Shown here in pieces: positions 1 to 9,845 of a DNA stretch of 55,307 nucleotides (its first letter is position 1; the number at the start of each line of letters is the position of its first letter). The DNA is from Branchiostoma floridae (lineage: Eukaryota > Chordata > Leptocardii > Amphioxiformes > Branchiostomatidae), in the NCBI RefSeq assembly GCF_000003815.2, contig NC_049994.1, positions 7,258,995 through 7,314,301 of the forward strand, in the 5' to 3' direction. Below the pieces are notes generated by a model. That model made no database searches. It was not told where the DNA came from and saw only the letters and a list, made by a program, of their open reading frames with translations. The position numbers and the translations under genes were made by a program.

Positions 1-260
1 CTAACAGATGTGGGCCTAAACGCACTTGCATCACTGGACAAGAGTGTTTTATTTTGTACACAACCAAGTGTTCGCTGCAAACCAACGTTTTGGCGGCTGC
101 TTGTCAGTTATGCACCGCAGGTAGGTGTCGCTGCTAGTAGATGCGGTCCTAAACGTACGTGCCTCACTGGATAACAACATTTATCGTACAGAACCAAGTG
201 TTTCATTCCAAACCAACGCGTTTTGGTGACCGCCCGTCAGTTATATACTGCAGGTAGGTG
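1..260. repeat. Tandem repeat of about 133 bp, two units, beside GPCR exon 3
   Basis: The block from 1 (ctaacagatg.gg.cctaaacg) recurs near 134, and the motif GCAGGTAGGTGTCG recurs at about 118 and 251. The units share roughly 80% identity by eye and lie in the intron after exon 3. The array may continue left of the window. Confidence 0.75.
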
Positions 261-349
261 TCGTTGCTAATACAAGCGACCACAAACCGTACACATCGGA
301 ACATCGTCTGGAACATCGTGTACAGACGGTCTCAATGTGTCGTACGTAC

Positions 350-534
350 CTGCTGTATGCTGTCGGGTTGACGACGCAGCGGTACCGCTCCAGCGCGATG
401 AGACACAGGTTGAAGATAGAGGCGGTACAGGCGAACACGTCCATGGCCAGCCAGATCTCACACCACACCGGCCCGAACGCCCAGTAACCCATCAGCTCAT
501 ATGCCAACGCGAACGGCATGATGAGCGTCCCTAC
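350..534 (-). CDS. GPCR exon 3 (TM2 end to intracellular loop 2)
   Basis: 185 bp (61 codons plus 2 nt). The acceptor is TTGCAG|GTAGGG and the donor AGCAG|GTACGT. It encodes the end of TM2, extracellular loop 1, TM3 with D3.32, and ERY followed by the start of loop 2. The open frame runs past the donor, but the sequence loses GPCR character there, so the strong GTACGT donor is taken as the exon end. Intron 2 is 439 bp. Confidence 0.9.
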
Positions 535-2877
535 CTGCAATAATGGGGAAATCTGCTAGGAGAATGTGTGGCATACACAGAAGATACAATGGTGGGGGAG
601 ATACTGGTAAACATAACAGCCTGCCCTCAATGGCCAAATATGATACTCTGGCTGTTCCAAACACTACCTGATGCACAATGAGGTATAGAGACACAGAAGA
701 TATGCAATATTGTTTGGGTAAATGCAAAATAGTGGGAGGTGTTGACGAAGTTTTTCTTCTATCAAAAAAAACACTACTATAGGTTGGGTACTAGTACTGT
801 ATCTCGCTACGCATGCGCACTTAGAAATATAAATCTGCTTGTTTGTATCGCAGCGGTCAGACTTCTGCAAAACTAACTTCATTGGCAAAAGTAAAAGATT
901 ACAATGAGACAGTTTCTGTGTTATTGTCCCCTTTTGTTTAATTAGGAGACTAAAATACGAAATAAAGACATACCAGTAGGTCACTAGCGGCCAATGACAC
1001 CAGGAACCAGTTCTGGGGATGACGTAACTTCCGCTCCGTGACGACAGCTATGCATACCTGTAACATAATTGATGACGTTGTCCCTAAGGGTGCACATGGG
1101 CAACGAAGTATAGTATAGTATAGTAAAGTATCGAAAATTCAGGTACAGGTACGGCACAGGTCCAGAGGATCAGGTCCTGATCCTGGACCTAATTGTCTGC
1201 GAAAAGTTGTGAATGGGTGATACACAAAACTATAATCCATTTCGCTACTAAGGGTTCTGTTTGATGGAGTATATATTGGCCACTACTGGCATTGTAAAAC
1301 CCTATCTTCACGTAAACTAACTTGGACCATGTTTGACTTTAGAAAGTTGGTACAATGACTATCAAGTTATCACCGCTCAGTGACATTTTTGCATGCCTGT
1401 AACATATTAATGATTGATTATTAATTATTATTAATTGAGTCATTTCCACTCTGTGACGACAACTATGCGTACCTGTTACATAATTAGTTGATGACGTTAT
1501 TTCCGCTAAGTGACGACAGTTATGCACGCCATCATTTTTGTGCACATAATATTCCGCAGCGTTCACTAACCTTATGCATCCTGATTTCATTTACGTCTTT
1601 GCTTTGACTCATTTGTCGGTGACTTTATATTTGTAGCTTTAAGTCTGAACCTTAAGGTGGCGATAGCGCCATACATGTACGTCCCCTGGGGCAACCTGGC
1701 CTCTTATTCTGCACTTCAAACACAGGATATTTGATTATCTGCAAGACGCCTTGGTGTATCCTCTTGCAAGTTACCGTTTGAACGAATGTAACACTTCGCA
1801 ACGAAAAGGTACATGAGAACCAAATGTCCACAGACATAATGACAAGCAAATTTTCTATGAGATTAGAGTAAAAGAATTTGAGGAACGGATAGTATCATAG
1901 CATATTATTCAAGCATCACCTTTAATGTATTTCCACCCGATGCGCGGGCGCAGTAGGCCAACTACACATATTTCGCAAAACTAAATTTCTCTTGGCAAAT
2001 ATCGAATTGAAATTTTGGCTCCAAATCTGTATCGGGTATACGTATAACCGTTTTTGCGGGGTCGTATGGCATGACAGCAGGGTGTTTGACCCAAAACCCA
2101 GAGTTCCCGGTTTAGATCCCGTCATGCCACCGATCTTGTACCTTTGGGAAACACGACTTTCTACACTCCTCCCCGTTGTTCAAATGGGTCCTTGACTTCG
2201 GTTAGGGAGGTGAAAGATGGTGGAAAGAGAGGGATGGGCCCCGCCTCCGAATACCGTGCCATAGGCAGTGGATATAACAACCTACTGCTCACACGGGCTT
2301 TGCAATTGGGGCTACATTTACGTTATCAAGCATTTTGCTTTGTATTTGCCACATGAGAGCAGCGCAACATTTTCCTTGTCAAAAGCAAGCCGTTTAATTG
2401 GTAAGGCTATTTGCCAGCGTATTTCTCGCAATTATCCGGGTTGTGCAATAAAGCAAAGGTTTCCAGCTTGACCTCACCGGTTTGGGATTTTGGGATTCCG
2501 TGCAGTTAACAGAAGTGTGCGTTAATCCGTTGTGCAATTAACTGGCTTCTACTGTATAAAGAGTCCCTTCGGCGTAACTGGCATGCACACCAGCACAACA
2601 GGTGTGAAACAGGATGAAACCATACACGATTTACCTGCCTGCACAGCAATAATGTAAAAGACACAAAGAATATGTATATGGATTCATACGACAGCAAAGG
2701 ATCTTAATGAGGAGAGGAAAAACTCACCAGTATGTTTCCCACAATGATCATGACCATAACCGATGATGCCGAGAGTCCGATGGCCACCTTGGCGGGAATA
2801 CTGTACGCCGAAGCCGCCGTCTGAAGAAGGATGTTCCCCGCCGTTTGGCTTAGGTTAGTGCCATTCTCGTTGGACAT
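350..2877 (-). CDS. Aminergic class A GPCR, alpha-2-adrenergic-like, 5' part (exons 1-3)
   Basis: Three exons (2877-2728, 1057-974, 534-350) join in phase 0, 0 and then 2 to give 139 residues plus a split codon; the rest lies left of the window. Residues 1-30 form an extracellular tail with two N-glycosylation sequons (N5, N8). TM1 ends with G47-N48. TM2 carries ASD (D76, position 2.50). TM3 has W102-C103 (3.25, the disulfide cysteine), D110 (3.32, the amine-binding aspartate) and E127-R128-Y129 in place of DRY. The segment around PFALAYELMGYWAFG and WCEIWLAMDV closely resembles alpha-2-adrenergic receptors, with dopamine D2-like and octopamine receptors next. Family knowledge implies a plasma-membrane Gi-type receptor for a catecholamine or trace amine. 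Subtype cannot be fixed because TM5-TM7 are absent. The ATG at 2877 is chosen because it opens a short glycosylated tail directly before TM1. Confidence 0.9.
974..1057 (-). CDS. GPCR exon 2 (intracellular loop 1 and first half of TM2)
   Basis: 84 bp, 28 codons, reading VCIAVVTERK...SLAASDLL. The acceptor is TTACAG|GTATGC and the donor CTG|GTATGT; both junctions are phase 0. It contains the loop-1 sequence HPQNWFLVSL and D2.50. It is too short to appear as an open frame of its own, but it joins exons 1 and 3 exactly. Confidence 0.92.
1120..1375 (+). mobile_element. Fragment of the GGGGTGGGTACC-type DNA element
   Basis: This aligns by eye with 39575-39800 (shared blocks such as GTCCAGAGGATCAGGTC and a following GAACCTAATTG-like stretch). 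It is a 5'-side fragment of the element seen complete at 39554-40001, inserted in GPCR intron 1. No open frame lies inside. Confidence 0.65.
1370..1532. repeat. Degenerate copies of the GPCR exon 2 acceptor region in intron 1
   Basis: Three stretches (about 1372-1422, 1438-1488, 1489-1530) resemble 1018-1078, which spans the acceptor and the first 13 codons of exon 2. Each keeps the theme TGACGACA.CTATGC.TACCTGT.ACATAA on the plus strand. The coding-like parts contain stops or shifts, so they are not usable exons. Confidence 0.65.
1560..2720. other. GPCR intron 1, rest; SINE-like fragment at 2098-2230
   Basis: No exon was found on either strand. 2098-2230 carries the SINE-like block (CCGGTTTAGATCCCG, then ATGCCACCGATCTTGTACC, then GGGAAACACGACTTTC). 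It matches the better copy at 47265-47460. The remainder is unremarkable. Confidence 0.5.
2728..2877 (-). CDS. GPCR exon 1 (N-terminal tail and TM1)
   Basis: 150 bp, 50 codons, starting at the ATG (2877-2875). The donor CTG|GTGAGT follows at 2727. It encodes the tail with sequons NGT and NLS, and TM1 through GNIL. Intron 1 is 1670 bp (1058-2727) and holds degenerate copies of the exon 2 boundary plus a DNA-element fragment. Confidence 0.9.
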
Positions 2878-2999
2878 GTTGTATCAGTTTTGTTTATCCA
2901 GTCTTTTGAGAAGAGCTAAAAGTAAAACGTCTGCTGCTTCTGATTGTACACTGACTAGAAATTTGAAGAATCAAGAGTTCTTGAAACACTAGTAGAATA

Positions 3000-3260
3000 T
3001 CAGAGCGATCTTTGCTACGTCTTGTGCGATTCAGATCGTCCTTTCTAAGAAGAAGTCGGCTGAAGTCCACCTACGTAGGGCTCTGATGACGTAAATCTCC
3101 CGGAAGAATTTACAAAAGCGAGATATATCAGCCAATCAGAAGCTCGCATTCTGGAGATAATCCTTGAGCTACCTTCCGTTTCCCTTTTGTACATGTAAGC
3201 ACTTCAAACCGTCTTCAAAACTGCTGACGTCTGAGCAAGAGCTTCTTGAGCGTACCTAAA
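3000..3260. promoter_or_regulatory. Putative GPCR upstream region with CRE-like and CCAAT motifs
   Basis: Within 400 bp upstream of the GPCR ATG, TGACGTAA (CRE-like) lies at about 3088 and CCAATCAG at about 3133. The same arrangement (a GATGA(C/T)GTA start, a TTCC.GAAG block, then AGCCAATCAGCTTACA) recurs at 4270-4440 and 8570-8720, so it could equally be a dispersed repeat. No TATA box or transcription start is evident. Confidence 0.35.
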
Positions 3261-3317
3261 AGAAAATAAGGCACACAAGTCAATTGCAAACAGAGTGCTA
3301 TTCATGTTTCACCCAAA

Positions 3318-3833
3318 GCAAGTAAATTTTATTGATGACATCAGCGCGCTCATTAATTGTCGTCTGATTTCTAAAAAAAGAAAGAGAAATATTTTGAATA
3401 CTTAGAAATATCTATTAAGGAATATTTTCCCCTCAGGAGATGGTAAACATGAAGAAAAAGCACCATATGTGCAATCATATACTATGTTGTAGCCTAACAA
3501 TTGCACTTGTAGAAGTGACACTTGTGAGAGAGCTATTGAAATGAAACTAGCTAGACAGTTGTAATGGCTTTCTAAGTGAGGTTGCCATTGCCAATTTGGT
3601 AATTGGTACCAATCTACCACACCATTGTCATTTTTATCACACTGGTGCACTTCTAGATCTCGATGTTGACATGTAGGAATGTATGTTGTGATGCCATGTT
3701 TTGTCGCTTCACCTCTTGCTACAACGTTGATGTTGTCTATTCTTCAAAATCTATCCATCTGCATCTTGTTTTCTTCGTCCTATCTCATGATTTATACGGT
3801 CTGCAGCGGATGTCATCAATAAAATTTACTTGC
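3318..3833. mobile_element. MITE of about 516 bp, inverted ends GCAAGTAAATTTTATTGATG
   Basis: The left end (3318) and the reverse complement of the right end (3833) share GCAAGTAAATTTTATTGATGACATC with no mismatch in over 20 bp. The interior has no transposase. Related copies lie at 4606-4990 (left part), 40570-40912 (right part) and possibly 46140-46210. Confidence 0.75.
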
Positions 3834-4605
3834 CTATGGCCTTACTGACATTTGAAGCTACTGTATGTAAGACCTGACCGTTGGCTTTCATTAAGGCCTT
3901 ACCTTACAGTCAAATACGAACAAAGAAATGAAGAATTTGTACCTGTAAGAAGATAGTGCACATACTAGTACTTCATTCTCAGCGCGCAGCAAATGTTATG
4001 ACTAATGGTTACTGACATTTAAAGAAGAATTTCCTTGGACGTTTCCTTTGCACTGTATGTATTTTGTAATTTTCTACAGGGTAATTTCAGATTAATATGT
4101 TCCCGGATGTAGAAGTTCTCAAAAAAGAAATAGGAAAAGAGGAAGCAATATGAAGATGTCTTTTTCGGACAACATCGACCCCTCACAGAGTTTCTCCTGT
4201 TGTCAGGCTGATATTAGCCTTTTTCTTTGCAAATGACAGTGGGAGTCTGCTATATGTAGAGTCATTAATGATACCTGCGGATGATGTATATATAGATCTT
4301 CCGGAAGATATTAGGAAAGCGAAAGGCGTTAGCCAATCAGCTTACACTGCGACTTCCAACAAAGAAATACTTCCGACTACACAAGTGTTGAAGCTGTTGA
4401 TTGAATATGAGCTTCCTGAGTATACTTGAAAGAAGGTAGAGCGCCTACTAATCATGTTCATGACAACAGGGTATTTTTCGTTGTTGTAGACATTTAGAGC
4501 TCACTTGTGCTGCAGGCGTTTTCATTATTTTGTAGTTGTTTGGTGGCAGGTATTATGTTCTGGAATATACCAGCAGTTTCCAAATAAGGTACCCGTAAGA
4601 TAACA

Positions 4606-4990
4606 GCAAGTAAATTTTATGGATGACATCAGCGCGCGCATTCATTTTCGCCTGATTTCAGAAAAGAAAAACAAGAATTTTCCTTCTTCGGAGTTGGTCA
4701 ACATGACTAGAAATACCAAAATGGCCAAATATATGTTGTGTTGTAGGCTACTGGTTGTACTTCAAGTGGCACTGGCCAGGTAGCAATGACTGTAATTATA
4801 GAAGTGAAACTAGTTGGACATTTGTAAAAGTGGCACCAATATGGAAGCCATGAGTGTATTTGCAATGTCTACCACACTACGGTCACCTTTAATACTAGTT
4901 CACGTCTTGAATACAGGAATCAATGCCTTCTTGACTGCCCTTTTTGTAACAAGGAAAGGGTTGAATTGAGATTTACTAAAATGTAACAAC
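4606..4990. mobile_element. Left part of the GCAAGTAAATTT MITE, second copy
   Basis: The start matches 3318 (GCAAGTAAATTTTATGGATG), followed by the same CATCAGCGCGC theme and diverged interior blocks. No right terminus was recognised, so the copy is truncated or decayed. Confidence 0.55.
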
Positions 4991-5022
4991 TTTAAGATCA
5001 TGCAATTTAAAAACAGAGTATA

Positions 5023-6235
5023 ACTAGAGTTCGGGGACCTCATACCTCCATGAAATATTTATTGCTTTTTTGTGGATGGTATGTATGTTTATAGTCGGTT
5101 GTATTTGAGAGTAATGGTTATATAATATAAATGTTATGGGAAAGTAGTGGTGTATTCATTTAATGACACAGAGAATGTCCATCTGATAAGTAATTATTAA
5201 AATGTGACACTTAATTGTGTAATGTGCGTTTAAGAAGTCGACGGCATATGGTAGCGTGGTGTTCCTGAAGCGTGATGTTTGGCATTTTAACTGTCTAAGG
5301 TTGTCAGCATTATGAGGTTATACTATGTGCCTCAGAGCGGTGTGGTGGGAGGAAGTTGGGAAAGTTAGAAAGAAGAAGGGATTTGGCAAACTTTAGTCCG
5401 AGATCTTTACGTCTTACCTGCAGAAGTATGCAATTTATAGAAATTAATAGTTGATTAGCATTTATAATGACGATCTCCTACTATTACAATGTGTTCCACA
5501 ATAGGACCTTGATAAATGTAAGATATGTTATATATGGAAGATGGAACATGTACAGATATCATTCATGCAAATAAGGGCCTAATTCGCATAATTAATGCAA
5601 AGTGTGATAATTACAATGCATCTTAGTTTTTCATACTGCCACATATCTATGATGTTAATATGGTTAAGGGCAGCTGGCCGCAACTGTTAGCTGCTGGCTA
5701 CATGGCCCACGGGTGATTAATTATACCCCCTTTCCACTAGGACGGCGCTCTCGCCGCGCTCTCTCTGCGACCTACAATTTGACACATCGTTCAACGAATT
5801 GTATCGAAAATAAACGAATCTTGTTACACTTTGTGTGTTTTGTTGTCTTCTCAGTGACACTTTTACGTTTTGTATGATGTACCCAGTGTGAAAGCGAAGG
5901 TTTCACATATGTTATTTAGGTCGCAGAGAGAGCGCAGCACGATCGCCGTCCTAGTGGAAAGGGGGCCTAACCTGACCTACATACGTCACCTTGCCCCGGG
6001 ACATGCCTGTTCCAATATTTCGCAGATATAGGGGTGATTTCTGATATTATTACATCGATTATAATGACAGATACGGCGCCCAAAATCTCATCGATTCGAG
6101 CTTTCATCACATCCCACCAACACAACAAGTATGAAACCAATCCATTCAGCCATTCTTGAGTAATCTTCTATACAGACAGAGACACATAACAGAAAATATA
6201 ACCTCCATTCCATGACATTTCATGGAGGTAATGAA
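5023..6235. mobile_element. Composite repeat, first copy (second at 51294-52521)
   Basis: 5023-5400 matches 51294-51665 at roughly 95% identity by eye. 5995-6232 matches 51865-52165 and 52290-52520. The outer ends are inverted: TACCTCCATGAAATATT near 5042 against CATTTCATGGAGGTAA at the right end. The 5726-5965 MITE is nested inside. No coding capacity was seen. Confidence 0.65.
5726..5965. mobile_element. MITE of 240 bp, inverted ends CCCCCTTTCCACTAGGACGG
   Basis: The left end CCCCCTTTCCACTAGGACGG is mirrored by CCGTCCTAGTGGAAAGGGGG at the right. A further inverted block (CGCTCTCTCTGCGACCTA) gives an imperfect repeat of about 55 bp per arm. It is non-coding and nested in the 5023-6235 composite. 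Confidence 0.85.
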
Positions 6236-7144
6236 GAATACCAAAGCGAGACATATGCCATGCATGGTTAAGCATTTTTATATCCCCTTGGTATAGATTG
6301 CATGTAACACATTATTGCATTGCTTGGACATACCCTCCTGTTTCGAGCGTTTACTAATGAGATAACAAGGGGCAAGCCCGTATGTTTAGTATTTTGGAAA
6401 TCACGATTCTTTTTTTAATGAAACAGTTCGCCCACGGCGGCCTTCATCACAGGGCCGCTGCACCTGGGCCCTGGCTGATTTCGTATTGCCATCTTCAGTC
6501 TAGGTCATATTTCTTACGAAAGAGAAAATATTGTTTTCATATCGTTTCTTCCAGTTCTTCTTTGTCTCAAAGCCCCAGATTTGATTACTAAAAGGACTGT
6601 ATCAGACTATTGAAACAGTACACCCATAGAGGCCTACGTCACGGGCTCTACTTGGCTACTTTCGTATTGCCATCTACGTACAGTCTGGTTCACATTTGAT
6701 AAATCGTACTTCCACCTTCATAATTCACGGAAGGGAAAATTATTGTTCCTCATCCGTTTCTTCCTCTTCGTCGTCAAAGATCTGGACCAGGCTGGTGTCA
6801 CCATAGTTGCTGATAAAATAGCAGAGACTTTGTGACGCTCGATACCATAATGTAGTGAGTGGCAGGACAGAGCTGGAGGGGCTGGTCACCATGTATATGA
6901 GTGTGTTTAAGTAAGAATAAATAGAGCAGTAGTATGATAGACCAGATCATGTTATGGTAAACATATTATTATGTACATATCATGAATGTACCAGATTCAC
7001 AACTCACTGCCATTACGGCCTCGCAAGGCTATTGGACTACATTACCTTCTGCCTGTTCTTTGTATGTTATCAAGTCAATATCAAGTTACTAACATAAGAA
7101 CATTGTCACATTGTCTTTGTCTGTCTGAGAGCAACATATAGATG

Positions 7145-7742
7145 TACAAAACTTTCTTCCAAACTGTTGCAGGCCGATGAAGCAAGAGCCTGTTGTGTGT
7201 TCCTGAAAAAAGGCATACTAATAATGCTAGTGCATAGAAAGTGTATATCTGAGGTCACTGACATTTAGACGTTACTGCAGGCGTTTTCTTTGTACTGTAG
7301 TTGTTGTCTGATAGGTAATTTCATATCATCAGCTCTCGGATGTACCAATACTAGTTTCCTGGAAAAGAAGGAATAGATAGTGCATTTATCACTGGTGGTC
7401 GTAAAACAAGGAAAAGTTCAGTTAGTATATTGAAAATTAAATGTTTGTACACATCACTAGACTTTCTTCCAAACTGTTGCAGGCTAATATAGAAATAGTC
7501 TCTTGGGTAAACCTGAAAGAAGGTGTATATCTGAGGTTACTGACATTTAGACATAACTGCAGGCGTTTTCTTTGTACTGTAGTTGTTGTCTGATAGGTAA
7601 TCTCATATCTTCAGATCTCGCATGTACGAATACTTCAATGCCATTTCCAGAAAGAGAAGGAAACTATACGATAATACATTTCCCGGAAAACAATGATCAA
7701 TGGTATTCGTAAAACAAGGACAACGTTCAGTTAGCGAAAATT
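7145..7742. repeat. Tandem duplication, two units of about 305 bp
   Basis: ACTTTCTTCCAAACTGTTGC occurs at about 7149 and 7459. GACATTTAGAC...CTGCAGGCGTTTTC occurs at about 7259 and 7545. The units also share a TGTACTGTAGTTGTTGTCTG block. Diverged relatives of the second half lie near 4015-4130 and 4485-4560, so the duplication unit is older than this pair. Confidence 0.75.
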
Positions 7743-7748
7743 AAGAGA

Positions 7749-7806
<58 letters not shown>

Positions 7807-7812
7807 TCTCTT
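7743..7812. repeat. (AT)n tract closed into a palindrome by flanking AAGAGAGT/ACTCTCTT
   Basis: About 55 bp of uninterrupted AT dinucleotides are bounded on the left by AAGAGAGT and on the right by its exact reverse complement, so the whole 70 bp is self-complementary. Confidence 0.9.
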
Positions 7813-8078
7813 GAGCTATAAAGACCCCCCCCCAACACACACAGCCAAACACATACTCTGAAATACCTGATTGATAATCTATATCGTCATAGGGTAGATT
7901 CGTCAAAGCGCAACTTGCAAATAGTTAATACGCATTCCAGTTTCGTGCTTTGATCTATCGGATTCCAAAGGAACAGCTCTGTACTTTTAGAATTCGGAAA
8001 GCCAAGACTCTGTTTGATTTGAACACTCAAATACAGTATCAACCTTTTGAAACAGAACGCCCATACGGGCCTACATTA

Positions 8079-8170
8079 GGGGTGGGTACCGTTTTTTTTC
8101 TTATTTGACCGGTCCAGAAAAACCGGACCTGACAAAAATTGGTAGACCGGATGTTGGACCTATTGGAAAA
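8079..8170 (-). mobile_element. Terminal fragment of the GGGGTGGGTACC DNA element
   Basis: This starts with AGGGGTGGGTACCGTTTTTT and continues through GACCGGTCCAGAAAAACCGG. It is the reverse complement of the right ends at 14935-15060 and 39920-40001. Confidence 0.65.
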
Positions 8171-8569
8171 AAACACAGATTATATGTTCAGGCATTTACA
8201 TGTACGTGTTGGGGCTTACCAGTCGAAGAAAATAACAACAGCGAAGTAGAGTCTATGGTCATTTTACCAAGTCTTACAGTCAATAGTACAGCCTTGTAGG
8301 ATTTTGAAACACCAGTGGGAGTCGAATACTCCACCAAACTTACTACTTTGTAGTGAAATGGACCATTGTTTTAATCATCGTCCATTCACAAGGTCTCATA
8401 TATCTTAACTAGCATAAAGTATTGAGCTAGCGAGCGTTCTCAGCTATTTCAAAGAGTTACTTCCTTATCTATTTGTCTAGCTGATATAAATAGCCTTCTA
8501 TTCAGCGAAAGCCTTTTTCAATCGCAACCATTGGGAATCTAACTATTTCTCTTGTGATTTCAATGGATG

Positions 8570-8945
8570 ATGTACATGTAACGTAAGATCTTCCTGAAGG
8601 TCTTACAGAAGCGAGAGGCGTAAGCCAATCAGCTTACATTGTGATTTCTATCTGAAGGCTACTTGCCCGGCAATTAGAAAAGGTATTAAGTGTTATTTCC
8701 ATATCGTAGAAAGAAGTGAAGCATGTGCTTGAGAACATCAATGAAGGTTGGACATCCAGGTAATAAGATACGCCAAGCAGTTACTCAAGCAACTGGATAT
8801 GATATTGGAAAAGGTCAGACTTTTCAACTAGCATCCACTAGTCTTCATCAGTGACACTAAAGAGATACTGTTGGAGAGGGTTTTTATATCCTAGCTGTGA
8901 ATGTATTTAGATCTAGTTAAAGAACACGTTTATCATAACTATGAA
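8570..8945. repeat. Dispersed repeat block with CCAAT module, then a 12.3 kb-type repeat
   Basis: 8570-8720 repeats the module of 3083 and 4270. 8745-8945 shares segments with 12340-12580: the ATACGCCAAGCAGTTACTCAAG block is inverted there, and AGCATCCAC...GTGACACT is in common. Confidence 0.5.
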
Positions 8946-8999
8946 TTAATATGCAAAAGGAGAGAAAGACAAATTATCAATAGTCCAAACGCTGCAAAG

Positions 9000-9845
9000 G
9001 TAAGATATATATTATGCAAAATAAAGACCTAATTTGCATAATTAATGAGAAAATGCTTTCATGTCATTGTGGTAAATGACGGGAACTTCATACTTGTAGC
9101 ATTTGGAAGTTATGTACAGGTAAACATCGTTGAACATTAATTATGCAAATGAGGTCCTTATTTGCATAAATTATCAGAAAAAGTGACAAAAGCCTCCTTT
9201 CTTAACATATATTGCGCACGTCTGTTCGTTGGAGGAGATGATCAAGTTATATAATCTATGCGAATGAGAGCCTTATTTGCATAATTAATGACAGACAGAA
9301 TTAATACAGCAGTTAAGATCGAATCATTTGGCGAAGGTATTGGGTCGTGAAACTCTAGTTCAACATGTGTGACTTGCTCTAAGTGGTGCGCCGCATCCGG
9401 ACCATGAAAAACGGCCGTATCTAGAGGCGTACGTGCGCGTATGACTCTACATCAGTTATCAATTCATAGCCGCGTAATAGGGCACTCAGTCAAACATATA
9501 GCATATGTAATTTAAAAATAGAGAAATATAGATGGACATAAAATAATACAAATTGTTATCTAATTTGCATAATCATTGAGAAATTGTTATAATATCAAAG
9601 TGGTTAATGATGATAATTTCATTCTTGCAACATTTGGCAACTACGATATTTGAACGTTATCAGACATACATCAAGTAAATTAGGGTCCCATTTACATAAA
9701 TTATTAGAAAATACTACAATAGCTCTCTTTGCGAAGACTTTGATATTTCTAGCATATTGTTATTTAGCTAGCGAAGATGATCAACTGGTATGATTTATGT
9801 AAATGAGAGTCTGATTTGTAAAATTGATGAGAAGCATTTACATTA
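9000..9845. repeat. Two tandem copies of an octamer-rich dispersed repeat
   Basis: Copies at about 9000-9310 and 9540-9845 share GGAACTTCAT-like and AGCATTTGG-like blocks, then TATGCAAATGAG...CTTATTTGCATAA. A third copy abuts the hairpin satellite (43880-44170), and short pieces occur at 5560-5640 and 45455-45510. The best copies carry perfect POU octamers, ATGCAAAT and ATTTGCAT. Confidence 0.65.
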
